A stretch of DNA of 19,872 bases from an uncultured Acetatifactor sp. (GCA_910586435.1 CAJUGT010000071.1:1-19872), one strand, 5' to 3'. Shown: positions 7,261-15,361, counted from the stretch's first letter. The notes: generated by a model not told the origin, from the sequence alone. Translations and numbers: made by a program.

Positions 7261-9984
7261 TTATCTGATTTTATCAGGAATCCATTTTTTAATCATTTCA
7301 TAGAGTTCTGTCATATCAATTGGTTTGGAAAGAAAATCACTCATCCCCGCACTCAGATACTCTTCCTGCTGTTCTTTGGCTGTATTTGCGGTCAGAGCTA
7401 TGATGGGAACCTCTTTATAATATACCCCTTCCTGGCCGCGAATCTCTTTGGCAGCCTCTACGCCGTTCATGACTGGCATAAAATGATCCATAAAAATTAA
7501 ATCATATTGCTTTTTGCGCGCCATTTCCAACGCCTGGCGGCCATCCATGGCAATTTCAATCTCCATTTCCAGAGGTTTCAGCATTTCCTCCGCCACCATG
7601 CAGTTTATTTCATTGTCATCCACAATGAGGACGCAGGCATCGGGCGCAAGGAAGTCTAAGCCCGTATCTGCTGCCCTTGTGCCGGAATTCCTTTCTTCCC
7701 TTTCTGTGTCTGCTCCCCTTCCGTTCCTTGCCGCGTCTGCTTTCCTTTCCTCCCCTCCTGTGTCTGCTCTCCTTCCGTCCCTTGCTGCGTCTGCTTTCCT
7801 TTCCTCCCCTCCTGTGTCTGCTCTCCTTCCGTTCCTTGCTGCGTCTGCTCTCCTTTCCTCCCCTCCTGTGTCTGCTTTTCTTTCGTCCCTCTGTTCCGGT
7901 TGGCCGCTTCTGCCTTCTATGAGATTACAGAAATTATAACTGTACAAGGGTTTATTCATGGTAAGCGTTCCGTCCGGAAACGCTCCTTCCGCCATGGGAT
8001 TGGACATGCCACATATGATTGCGCCCAGATTCGCAAGTTTCTGCCCTTCCTCACTGCCCGGAATTTCATACCTGTCCGTAAAGTAGTAAATCTGCGTCTG
8101 AGCCAACTCCGAGTCGGGCATTTCTTTGGAAAAACACAAACCATAGCTTTGGGCAAGTTTTTCCAGCATCCGGTTTGCGTCCTGGTTTCTCATATTTCCC
8201 ATAATTACAGCTCTGCGTCCCTGGGCAATCCACGCCGCCCTGTGCTCATCCACAATCTGCTGATGAATGGTAAAATAGAATTCGCTGCCCTTTCCGTACT
8301 CACTCTTTACGCCAATACTGCCCCGCATCAGCTCCACCAGCTGCCTGGAAATTGACAGTCCAAGTCCCGTGCCCTCCTTGTGATGATTTTTTCCGGTATC
8401 CACCTGCTGGAATGTGCCGAAAAGTTTTCCTATATCCTCCTCCTTAATTCCCTGGCCCGTATCTTTTACCGAAACGTACAATTCCATGTCATTCTGGCAG
8501 ACTCCATTTACCTTCACTGTAAGACAGACATATCCTTCCTCTGTGAATTTCGTTGCGTTGTTCATCAAATTGATAATAATTTGACGAATCCTCAGCGCAT
8601 CCCCATAAAGTTTTGCCGGAATGTCCGGGTCTATATCATAAAGCAGCTCCACCGGCTTACTGCCGATGCGGTTCAGGATAATCATCCCCAAGTCGCCCAG
8701 CATCTCCATAAAATGATACTCTTCATTCACAAGCTCCATTTTTCCGGCTTCTATTTTGGACATATCCAGCAAATCGTTTACAATGGTAAGCAGCGCATTG
8801 CCGGAATTACGTATATTCATCAAGTATTCCCGATCTTTGGCCGGTAAATCCCTGCGGAGCATAATCTGCGTCATACCCACAATGGCATTCATGGGAGTAC
8901 GGATTTCATGGGATACATTGGATACAAAAGCAGATTTTGCCTGATTGGCCGCATCAGCCCTTTCTTTCTCCTGCTTTACACGCTCCATCAGCACATATTG
9001 CTCCGTAATGTCCACCAACAAGAGACAGTATCCCGACAGCACTCCTTTCTCCCTGATTTCCATAATTTTTTTATTGTAATATTTTCCTTCTATCTGCTGT
9101 ATCCTTTCCATATCCACGAAGAGTTCATACAGCTTTCCGGTTACGGTCTTATTTTTGCGCATGGAACTCAGTTCCTGAAACACCTTTTTGGCATAGGTAT
9201 TGGAATCCAGGTACCCATACAGTTCATCCACTATGACAAAAGCATCCCCCATCTGCTCAAAGACCCATTCCCGGCCGATTTCCATGACACTGAAAAATTC
9301 ATCCTTATGTACACTGATAATAATGGATAAAATCGAGAGGGATGCACAGACAGGCACAATATCAAAGGAAAAGTCAAAAAACAGCATACATACCAGAGAG
9401 GCACACAACATCAGCTGCGCCCCCGCAAGCTTTGCAAGATTATTGCGTTCCGAAGAAACTCTCACAAGCAGCATCCGCACTGTGGTATACAGCATTCCAC
9501 AAAACAATATGAGGCATACAATACAATATCGGAGTGTATACAATATCCCCGGGGAAGATTCAATCAATACCAGCCCCAGCCGTTCATCCCGCAGAAAACC
9601 AAGCTCCTTAAATACCAGCGGGTAGCCGTTGGCAATCCATATGGACACAAGAAGCCCCACATCCAGTATACACCACAGGCCAAAGATTCCCTTCACCCAG
9701 GTATGGCGTTTCAATCTCAGATATGACCATAAAAACATTCCAAACATCAGATAAAATACAACATTGCCAAAATACTCCATTTTCAGCGCTATCAATGCGC
9801 CCTCATGGGTTCTTGTCTCCAATAAAAGCATATAGCTTCCATTGATAATCAGTCCTCCCAGATTTGCAAGAAGCAGGTACATGGAGGCTCTGCTCTGAAC
9901 CTTCCTCACAAGGGATACACAGCCCACCAATGGCACCAGAATCCCTATAAACTGTATGATATGAACCAATATATGAATTATCAT
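7261..9984 (-). CDS. Membrane-bound hybrid histidine kinase with C-terminal receiver
   Basis: A 907-residue hybrid kinase. Residues 1-230 hold about seven hydrophobic helices (7TM sensor type), about 235-335 look like a PAS domain ending in LLLVDITEQY, and a coiled coil leads to the H-box SHEIRTPMNAI with H359. The ATPase domain shows NLMNNATKF (N box), DTGQGI (G1) and GTGLGLSI (G2). A degenerate receiver-like segment follows (about 590-690, no obvious Asp site), then a highly charged repeat linker (about 695-765). The intact C-terminal receiver has VDDNEIN, D833 in FMDHFMPVMNG and KP. No output domain is present, so it should pass phosphate on through a phosphotransfer protein not seen here. 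ATG 9984 follows GAAGGAATGG. Its neighbour downstream is the sugar symporter. Confidence 0.95.
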   Translation of the reverse strand: MIIHILVHIIQFIGILVPLVGCVSLVRKVQSRASMYLLLANLGGLIINGSYMLLLETRTHEGALIALKMEYFGNVVFYLMFGMFLWSYLRLKRHTWVKGIFGLWCILDVGLLVSIWIANGYPLVFKELGFLRDERLGLVLIESSPGILYTLRYCIVCLILFCGMLYTTVRMLLVRVSSERNNLAKLAGAQLMLCASLVCMLFFDFSFDIVPVCASLSILSIIISVHKDEFFSVMEIGREWVFEQMGDAFVIVDELYGYLDSNTYAKKVFQELSSMRKNKTVTGKLYELFVDMERIQQIEGKYYNKKIMEIREKGVLSGYCLLLVDITEQYVLMERVKQEKERADAANQAKSAFVSNVSHEIRTPMNAIVGMTQIMLRRDLPAKDREYLMNIRNSGNALLTIVNDLLDMSKIEAGKMELVNEEYHFMEMLGDLGMIILNRIGSKPVELLYDIDPDIPAKLYGDALRIRQIIINLMNNATKFTEEGYVCLTVKVNGVCQNDMELYVSVKDTGQGIKEEDIGKLFGTFQQVDTGKNHHKEGTGLGLSISRQLVELMRGSIGVKSEYGKGSEFYFTIHQQIVDEHRAAWIAQGRRAVIMGNMRNQDANRMLEKLAQSYGLCFSKEMPDSELAQTQIYYFTDRYEIPGSEEGQKLANLGAIICGMSNPMAEGAFPDGTLTMNKPLYSYNFCNLIEGRSGQPEQRDERKADTGGEERRADAARNGRRADTGGEERKADAARDGRRADTGGEERKADAARNGRGADTEREERNSGTRAADTGLDFLAPDACVLIVDDNEINCMVAEEMLKPLEMEIEIAMDGRQALEMARKKQYDLIFMDHFMPVMNGVEAAKEIRGQEGVYYKEVPIIALTANTAKEQQEEYLSAGMSDFLSKPIDMTELYEMIKKWIPDKIR
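7703..7890 (-). repeat. 54-bp in-frame tandem repeat in the kinase linker
   Basis: The marker CCTGTGTCTG recurs exactly 54 bases apart at 7757, 7811 and 7865, with a related TCTGTGTCTG at 7703. Each unit codes for 18 residues, ADTGGEERKADAARNGRR with small changes. Since 54 is a multiple of three, unit gain or loss changes linker length without breaking the frame. Confidence 0.92.
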
Positions 9985-10008
9985 TCCATTCCTTCTTTCC
10001 TCTAATCC

Positions 10009-10139
10009 AGCAGGGAAGCCGTTTCCCCTGCTCAGTCATGGGGCCTGTGCCCTCAGGCAGGGAAGTTTTACCTTTCCCTGCTTGCCTGTGCGGCCTCTGT
10101 ACCGCATTAGCGGCATACTACCTCCGCACGGGCCTGTGC
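10009..10139 (-). other. GC-rich structured leader of the hybrid kinase gene
   Basis: The gap before the kinase is full of inverted repeats. AGCAGGG pairs with CCCTGCT (10009-10032), GCAGGGAA with TTCCCTGC (10057-10081), and GTGCGG with CCGCAC (10088-10093 with 10124-10129), the last enclosing CCGC/GCGG. GCCTGTGC occurs three times (10043, 10084, 10132). None ends in a T run. It matches no riboswitch class that I recognise. Confidence 0.5.
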
Positions 10140-10140
10140 A

Positions 10141-10175
10141 TAAACAAATCCCGGGCCGCCCAGCCGACCCGGAAT
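10141..10175 (-). terminator. Probable terminator of the coiled-coil repeat protein gene
   Basis: On the minus strand CCGGGTCG pairs with CGGCCCGG (one G-T pair), loop GCTGGG, followed by GATTTGTTTA. The stem is strong but the T tract is interrupted. It begins about five bases after the stop codon at 10180. Confidence 0.6.
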
Positions 10176-10179
10176 CTAT

Positions 10180-11586
10180 TCACAAACTCACATCCACCGC
10201 TCCTGCCACTGCGCCCCCATCCACAGGCGCAGCACCCACATCCGCCACCGCCACATCTACCACGGCGCCGGCATCCATGGCCATGGCAGCACTGTCCATA
10301 CTTGCATAGGCTTCCATGGCAATGTCTAAGGCCGGATCTCCTGTCGGACCGCCATAATTTGCGCCCAACCCCATTTTACTCTCCTCAATGTCCTTCTGTT
10401 CCTTGGCTTTCCTGGCCTTTCTGCGCCATTCAAGTTCCCTGCGCAGAGCACGTTCCTTGGCTTTGCGTCTGGCTTCCTGAGCTCTTTTGCGCTTTTTCTC
10501 CATCAAAGCCTCTTTCTCAAGACTTTTTACTTTCGCCTTCACTTTTCCTATGACTTTTTTCAGCTTGGTGACAGCGGCTCTGATTTCACTGTTTTCCGCC
10601 CCGCTTGCCTTCACAGAGCGAATCTGGAACATGAGCCTTGACTGCATGGCTTTTAATCCCGGAATCTTTTCTATCTGGGAAAGCAATGTCAAATCCATGG
10701 TGGCATCATAGAGATTCTTCTGGTTCTTGGGGTCCATGGCTCTCTTAAAAGCCTCCGCCTGCTGCTTTAACTTGTTGAGAAAGCTGTTGCTCTCCTCTTC
10801 CTCTTCTTTTCTTCGCTTTTCTTCCGCCTCTTTCCACAGCACCCAGGCATTTCTTGCCTCTTCTTCCTTCTTTGCCTTGGAAGGGACGTTTGTCTCCTGA
10901 TCCTTTGCATTGGCTTTTTGAGTTTCCTGCGTCTCGTCCTGTTCCCCCATTCGGTATGGATTACGGCTCCCGTACCTCTTTGCTGACGCTCTTGGGGGCC
11001 TGTGCCATCCGGGCCTTATCTTCTCCTCTTTCTGTACCACATCCGCCTGCCGGACGCTCTGGCCTCCCTGTGAAGCAAACGGAAGCCAGGCATTCTGAAT
11101 TTCAGCAGTTCCATCCTGCCGGATAGCTTTTTGGCTCTCCTGTACTGCGGCGGACTGTGAAACGTTTTGAGCCGCCTGTGTTCCGGCGGACTGTGAAACG
11201 TTTTGAACCGCCTGTGTTCCGGCGGACTGTGAAACGCTTTGAACCGCCTGTGTTCCGGCGGACTGTGAAACGCTTTGAACCGCCTGTGTTCCGGCGGACT
11301 GTGAAACATTTTGAACCGCCTGTGTTCCGGTGGACTGTAAAACGTTTTGAACCACCTGTGTTCCGGCGGACTGTGAAACATTTTGAACCGCCTGTGTTCC
11401 GGCGGACTGTGAAACGCCTGGGCCTTCCTCTCCGAAACTCTGGGAATTCTCCCGTGCTGTCTGGGTCCCCTGCCCCGGATGACTCCTGTTTGCTTCTCCT
11501 GTCCGTTCCGGCCCCCCTGCCGTTACCCTGTTTCTGCTGCCGTAAGAAATCGACATTCCTCCGGCAATTCCTTTCAATCTATCCAT
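10180..11586 (-). CDS. Repeat-rich coiled-coil protein of unknown function
   Basis: A 468-residue hydrophilic protein with no signal peptide or membrane helix. ATG at 11586 is chosen because GGGAGG stands seven bases before it; an upstream reading to 11625 has no ribosome site. Order of parts: a short N-terminus (MDRLKGIAGGMSISYGSRNR), about seven 12-residue repeats (SQSAGTQAVQNV), a charged middle, a long basic coiled coil (KKRKRAQEARRKAKERALRR and flanks), and an Ala/Val/Asp/Gly tail. Such a layout fits a filamentous, scaffold or surface-associated protein, but no family is recognised. It is transcribed away from the metallohydrolase gene and ends in a terminator before the hybrid kinase leader. 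Coding is supported by the in-frame repeat and ribosome site. Confidence 0.8.
   Translation of the reverse strand: MDRLKGIAGGMSISYGSRNRVTAGGPERTGEANRSHPGQGTQTARENSQSFGEEGPGVSQSAGTQAVQNVSQSAGTQVVQNVLQSTGTQAVQNVSQSAGTQAVQSVSQSAGTQAVQSVSQSAGTQAVQNVSQSAGTQAAQNVSQSAAVQESQKAIRQDGTAEIQNAWLPFASQGGQSVRQADVVQKEEKIRPGWHRPPRASAKRYGSRNPYRMGEQDETQETQKANAKDQETNVPSKAKKEEEARNAWVLWKEAEEKRRKEEEEESNSFLNKLKQQAEAFKRAMDPKNQKNLYDATMDLTLLSQIEKIPGLKAMQSRLMFQIRSVKASGAENSEIRAAVTKLKKVIGKVKAKVKSLEKEALMEKKRKRAQEARRKAKERALRRELEWRRKARKAKEQKDIEESKMGLGANYGGPTGDPALDIAMEAYASMDSAAMAMDAGAVVDVAVADVGAAPVDGGAVAGAVDVSL
11148..11416 (-). repeat. 36-bp in-frame tandem repeat
   Basis: CCTGTGTTCC recurs exactly every 36 bases at 11175, 11211, 11247, 11283, 11319, 11355 and 11391, with partial units at the edges. 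Each unit encodes 12 residues (SQSAGTQAVQNV). Copies differ by single bases (for example GCGGAC/GTGGAC), so the array is recent but not uniform. Confidence 0.95.
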
Positions 11587-11727
11587 AGATTTTCCTCCCA
11601 CATCCTTGTGAAATGCCGTCCTCACGGACAGCTGCCATACCAGTTTCTACCAACTATATCGGCTAAAACGGCGAAAAAGAAAATATATTTCAGAAAAATC
11701 AGGATAAATTCATACAACAGGCAAGCC

Positions 11728-11756
11728 TTGCAATTCTGCCCGCTATATTGTATAAC
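11728..11756 (+). promoter_or_regulatory. Sigma-A promoter of the metallohydrolase gene
   Basis: TTGCAA (11728-11733), a 17-base spacer and TATAAC (11751-11756) lie 27 bases before the ATG, with AAAGGA about 10 bases upstream of the start codon. The rest of the 196-base divergent gap (11587-11782) is A/T rich and shows nothing else clear. Confidence 0.65.
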
Positions 11757-11782
11757 TATGGATAAGAAAGGATTAGATCATT

Positions 11783-12505
11783 ATGAAAATCACCCACATC
11801 CATCACAGCGGTTTTCTTGTGGAAACCGAAGAAGTTTATTACATTTTTGACTATTACAAAGGGGATTTGCCCTGTTTGAACCCGGAGAAACCTGTCCTGG
11901 TGTTCGTCAGCCACGGACACCAGGATCACTACAACCCTGCTATTTTCCCCTTGCTTCTGTCAAAAGGAATGAAAAATATCACTGCCGTTATTTCAAACGA
12001 CATACCTCGAAAAAAGATTCCTGCTGAACTCGTGCCTGCTTCCCAGGACGGCTTTGACCAGATTCCAGTGCAGGGACATATTCCTTTTATAAAAGTATAT
12101 CACAGTCAGGAATATGTCCTGCCCTATCACACCAGAATACAGACTCTTCTCTCTACGGACAGCGGCGTAGCATTCTTGCTCACATGTCCGGAAGGCACCA
12201 TTTATCACGGGGGAGATTTAAATGACTGGATCACGGAAGATACACCGGAAGGCGAACGGCGTCAAATGACCGGTATGTATCTGGCTTCCATAAAGCAATT
12301 AAAAGGAAACTCCATTGACGCAGCCTTCCTTCCCCTGGATCCCAGGCTGGGAAAATACTATGCCAAGGGATTCCTCGCTTTTCTGGAATTCATTCCTGTG
12401 AAACAGGTCTACCCCATGCACTACTGGGAACAGCCGGAAATTGTCACGCAATTTTTGAATGAACACCCGGAATATGCGGAAATAGTCGTCGCCCCTTCCC
12501 CTTAA
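11783..12505 (+). CDS. Metallo-beta-lactamase-fold hydrolase
   Basis: A 240-residue soluble protein of the metallo-beta-lactamase superfamily. The metal site SHGHQDH (H44, H46, D48, H49) is intact, and further ligands fit H142 and D145 in YHGGDLNDW. The C-terminal MHYWEQPE may complete the site. The short length and the pattern ITHIHHSGFLVE at the N-terminus resemble the UlaG/YtkL-like group of small MBL proteins, whose substrates vary and are mostly unknown. It is the only plus-strand gene in the central region, has its own promoter, and its TAA overlaps the stop of the convergent fusion gene. Substrate cannot be assigned. Confidence 0.92.
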   Translation: MKITHIHHSGFLVETEEVYYIFDYYKGDLPCLNPEKPVLVFVSHGHQDHYNPAIFPLLLSKGMKNITAVISNDIPRKKIPAELVPASQDGFDQIPVQGHIPFIKVYHSQEYVLPYHTRIQTLLSTDSGVAFLLTCPEGTIYHGGDLNDWITEDTPEGERRQMTGMYLASIKQLKGNSIDAAFLPLDPRLGKYYAKGFLAFLEFIPVKQVYPMHYWEQPEIVTQFLNEHPEYAEIVVAPSP

Positions 12506-13512
12506 ATCAGCGCTTTGCATTCTTTGGCATATTCCCTGGCATTTTTCAGGTTATGCTCTATCTCTTCAGCCGTCACTGTCCTTTTTACCCTGCCAGGGTT
12601 GCCCACTGCCAGGGAATTATCGGGAATAATTGTCCCCTGGGTTATCAATGTACCTGCTCCGATGACACAATTTTTCCCGATTCGGCATCCATTCATAAGA
12701 ATTGTCCCCATTCCTATCAGGCTGTTGTCCCCTATGGCGCAGCCATGAAGGATGGCGCCATGTCCCACTGTGACGTTTTCCCCGATTTCCACCGGGAATC
12801 CCTCATCCACATGCACCACACAGTTGTCCTGTATATTGCTTCCCCTTCCGATGCGGATACCTGCCCGATCTCCCCGGACAATGGCGTGGTACCATACACT
12901 GGCTGACTCTCCCAACAATACATTCCCCACCACCACTGCCCCTGGGGCAACGTAATATTTTGCGCCTCCTGAAAGTCCTGAAGCTTCCTCCCGGGATGAC
13001 ATGATGGGCGTCTCTCCTTCTGAATGCCATTGAAGCCGATGCAGCTCTCCCTGGCACTGCATTTGCGTAAATCCATTCTGCCGCAGGGCTTCATAAAGAA
13101 CAATGGACACCGCATTGGACAAGTTCAGAGAGCGTATGGCGGGAAGCATGGGAATGCGGATACAATGCTCCTCATTTTCCACCAGGTATTCTTCCGGAAT
13201 TCCGGCGCTTTCTTTGCCAAACATGATATAATCGTCAGGTCCATAAGCCACCTCCGTATATAGATGCCTGGCCTTGGTGGTCGCCATCCATATGGTAACA
13301 CCCGGGTGCGCCGCCTGAAATTCCTCAAAATTCACATACCTGTGTACCTCAAGCTGCTTCCAGTAATCCATTCCCGCACGTTTAATGGATTTTTCGTCCA
13401 GCCGAAATCCCAATGGTTCTATCAAATGCAGGGGCGTACCCGCAGCCACACAGGTACGCCCGATATTCCCGGTATTGCCCGGTATTTCCGGTTGATGCAA
13501 AATAATATGCAT
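12502..13512 (-). CDS. Fusion: TrmL-type tRNA methyltransferase + gamma-carbonic-anhydrase-like protein
   Basis: One uninterrupted 336-residue ORF holds two unrelated enzymes. Residues 1-157 are a complete SPOUT methyltransferase of the TrmL type (2'-O-methylation of the tRNA wobble base 34): HQPEIPGNTGNIGRTC at the start, GKESAGIPEEYL at 99-110 and RSLNLSNAVSIVLYEALRQ at 127-145. Residues about 184-320 are a left-handed beta-helix of the YrdA/PaaY gamma-carbonic-anhydrase type, with R213-G-D, Q228 and the metal ligands H234, H251 and H256. A linker of about 25 residues joins them. An internal ATG at 13002 (residue 171) has AAGGAGA upstream, so the second domain might also be made alone. The ribosome site at 13512 comes from repeat copy B. 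Confidence 0.93.
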   Translation of the reverse strand: MHIILHQPEIPGNTGNIGRTCVAAGTPLHLIEPLGFRLDEKSIKRAGMDYWKQLEVHRYVNFEEFQAAHPGVTIWMATTKARHLYTEVAYGPDDYIMFGKESAGIPEEYLVENEEHCIRIPMLPAIRSLNLSNAVSIVLYEALRQNGFTQMQCQGELHRLQWHSEGETPIMSSREEASGLSGGAKYYVAPGAVVVGNVLLGESASVWYHAIVRGDRAGIRIGRGSNIQDNCVVHVDEGFPVEIGENVTVGHGAILHGCAIGDNSLIGMGTILMNGCRIGKNCVIGAGTLITQGTIIPDNSLAVGNPGRVKRTVTAEEIEHNLKNAREYAKECKALI

Positions 13513-13521
13513 TATATAGTT

Positions 13522-13707
13522 CTCCTATTCCAGTTCCCGCTTGCGGGAACTTGTGCCGCTTGCGGGAACTTGTGCCGCTTGCGGGAACTTGTGCCGGTCT
13601 CTGCGCTTCGGTGCCCCTATGGGGGAAGGGTTATTCAGCCGCTTTTTCGTTTGTAAACACTTCCCTGTGTCTGAAAGACACATTGCACCCCCGTTACAAG
13701 ACTGTTT
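13522..13707 (-). repeat. Dispersed structured intergenic repeat, copy B
   Basis: This is the second copy of the element at 4111-4265, in the same orientation and in the same setting, just before a minus-strand gene whose AGGAG it provides. It differs by two insertions: a 19-bp tandem array near the gene, and a segment with the hairpin TGTGTCT/AGACACA (minus strand). The core CTGAATAACCCTTCCC, the GGGGCACCGAAG segment and GTAACGG...ACAGTCT are shared with copy A. Confidence 0.8.
13540..13596 (-). repeat. 19-bp tandem repeat, three exact units, inside copy B
   Basis: CTTGCGGGAACTTGTGCCG is present three times without mismatch at 13540, 13559 and 13578. With the preceding GTTCCCGC it forms an inverted repeat GTTCCCGC-TT-GCGGGAAC, so the minus-strand RNA could fold in alternative registers. 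Confidence 0.95.
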
Positions 13708-13712
13708 GGATT

Positions 13713-14882
13713 TCAGTTCTCAGTTCTGAGCCGTGTAATAAATTTCTTCATCCTGCCCATGGCAATCTTTAAATGATCCAGGGAGTAAGCATAGGAAATT
13801 CTCAGATAGCCTTCGCCGCAATCTCCAAACGCATTTCCCGGAACAACAGCCACTTTCTCTTCCCGCAGAAATCTGGTGGCAAAATCGTCGCTGCTCATGC
13901 CAAATTCTTTAATGCAGGGAAACATATAAAACGCTCCATAGGGTTCAAAGCAGGAAAGTCCCATCTCCTGAAAGGCATTCAGCAGATACCTTCTCCTCTG
14001 ATTATATGCGGTGCGCATTTCCACCACGTCCTCATCACCATTTTTCAATGCCTCAATTGCCGCGTACTGGCTGGTGGAAGGGGCACACATAATGGCAAAC
14101 TGATGAATTTTGGTCATTTGCTCAATGATTTCCGCAGGCCCGCAGGCATATCCCAGACGCCATCCCGTCATAGCATATGCCTTGGAAAAACCGTTAATCA
14201 ATATAGTCCGCTCTCTCATACCCGGTATTTCTATAATAGACACATGTTTATCCGTATACGTTAATTCGGAGTATATTTCATCCGACATCACAAAAATATC
14301 ATGTTTCACAATCACTTCCGCTATGGCTTCCAAATCCGCTTTCTCCATTATAGCCCCTGTAGGGTTGTTGGGAAAGGGCAATACCAGAAGCTTGGTCCTG
14401 TCCGTAATGGCCTCTTCCAATTCTTCCGCCGTGAGCCGAAATTGATTCTCCTCTTTCAGATTGATGACCACAGGAACCGCGCCGGCCAACACTGCGCAGG
14501 GTTCATAGGAAACAAAGCTGGGCTGCGGAATCAGCACTTCCTCGCCGGGGTTTATCATGGCGCGAATCCCTATATCAATGGCTTCTGAACCGCCCACCGT
14601 AACCAGCACTTCCTTCCCCGGATCATACCATACGCCCTGCTTTCTGTGAATATAATTGCTGATTTCCTGCCGCAGCTCCTTCAAGCCCGCATTGGAAGTA
14701 TATATGGTACGCCCCTGTTCCAGAGAATAAATTCCCTCGTCACGAATATGCCAGGGAGTGTCGAAATCCGGCTCCCCCACCCCCAATGAAATCGCGTCTT
14801 TCATCTCACTTGCTATGTCAAAAAACTTACGAATTCCCGATGGCTTAATGCCCACCACTTTATCTGCCAATGGATTTCTCAT
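13713..14882 (-). CDS. Class I/II pyridoxal-phosphate aminotransferase
   Basis: A 389-residue fold-type I aminotransferase, full length. Seen: SLGVGEPDFDTP (32-43), YTSNAGLKELR (61-71), the NNPTG motif (172-176), SDEIYSELTY (200-209) and the PLP-binding lysine K234 in GFSKAYAMTGWRLGY (231-245). The C-terminal R in YLRISYA is the substrate carboxylate-binding arginine. The pattern is that of the aspartate/aromatic/branched-chain group; substrate is not decided by sequence. ATG overlaps the Lrp stop by four bases (ATGA), so the two are translationally coupled; the Lrp protein may control this gene in response to an amino acid. It ends just before repeat copy B. Confidence 0.95.
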   Translation of the reverse strand: MRNPLADKVVGIKPSGIRKFFDIASEMKDAISLGVGEPDFDTPWHIRDEGIYSLEQGRTIYTSNAGLKELRQEISNYIHRKQGVWYDPGKEVLVTVGGSEAIDIGIRAMINPGEEVLIPQPSFVSYEPCAVLAGAVPVVINLKEENQFRLTAEELEEAITDRTKLLVLPFPNNPTGAIMEKADLEAIAEVIVKHDIFVMSDEIYSELTYTDKHVSIIEIPGMRERTILINGFSKAYAMTGWRLGYACGPAEIIEQMTKIHQFAIMCAPSTSQYAAIEALKNGDEDVVEMRTAYNQRRRYLLNAFQEMGLSCFEPYGAFYMFPCIKEFGMSSDDFATRFLREEKVAVVPGNAFGDCGEGYLRISYAYSLDHLKIAMGRMKKFITRLRTEN

Positions 14883-15361
14883 GGGGTAATCATCTCCCTT
14901 TCATCTTGTTTTTTTGAAGATATTACCGTACCATGATCCTTATACTTTTTCAGGATAAAATGTGTCGCCGTGCTCAGTACGGTTTCCAGCGTGGAAAGTT
15001 TATCCGAGACAAAAGCGGACACTTCACGCAGAGATTTTCCCTCCAAAATTACCATAAGATCATATCCGCCGGAAATCAGATACACGCTGCGAACCTCCGG
15101 ATAATTGTATATCCGCTCCGCGATACTGTCAAACCCCTGGCCTCTCTGAGGCGTCACACGCACCTCAATCAAGGCGGTAACTTTTTCTTCGGAAGTCTTC
15201 TCCCAGTTAATCAGGGTATGATACCCACAGATGATCCCTTCGGATTCCAGAGCCGCCAGCTCCTCCACCACTTCCGCCTCCTGAACGCCAAGAATGACCG
15301 CCAGTTCCTTCAGGTCAATCCTGCTGTTTTTTTCTATCACTTTCAACAACTCCTGTCTCAT
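14879..15361 (-). CDS. Lrp/AsnC-family transcriptional regulator
   Basis: A 160-residue feast/famine-type regulator. Residues about 1-50 form the winged helix (LLKVIEKNSRIDLKELAVIL, then a recognition helix), and about 60-145 the RAM ligand-binding domain with TALIEVRV and SGGYDLMVIL, whose glycines usually contact amino-acid effectors. ATG at 15361 has AGGAGG eight bases upstream. The C-terminus has an extra charged tail (ISSKKQDEREMITP). It is coupled to the downstream aminotransferase through an ATGA overlap and follows the AIR-synthase-like gene by 12 bases. Local amino-acid-responsive control is likely; the effector is unknown. Confidence 0.93.
   Translation of the reverse strand: MRQELLKVIEKNSRIDLKELAVILGVQEAEVVEELAALESEGIICGYHTLINWEKTSEEKVTALIEVRVTPQRGQGFDSIAERIYNYPEVRSVYLISGGYDLMVILEGKSLREVSAFVSDKLSTLETVLSTATHFILKKYKDHGTVISSKKQDEREMITP

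Noticed and set aside
7514..7939. Plus-strand frames rich in Leu/Ser/Pro opposite the kinase linker
   Set aside because: They arise from the 54-bp repeat read backwards; the kinase frame is continuous with clear domains.
11157..11588. Long plus-strand reading frame with repeats of KRFEPPVFRRTV
   Set aside because: It is the antisense shadow of the 36-bp repeat, whose unit is a multiple of three and has no stop. It has no ribosome site, and the minus-strand frame has one.
11656..11663. GCCGATAT on the minus strand, like a SigD -10 box before the repeat protein gene
   Set aside because: No TAAA box is found 14-16 bases upstream, and no motility gene is near.
13513..13712. CRISPR-like array in the repeat-rich gap
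   Set aside because: Units are 19 bp, directly adjacent with no spacers, and no cas genes are present.
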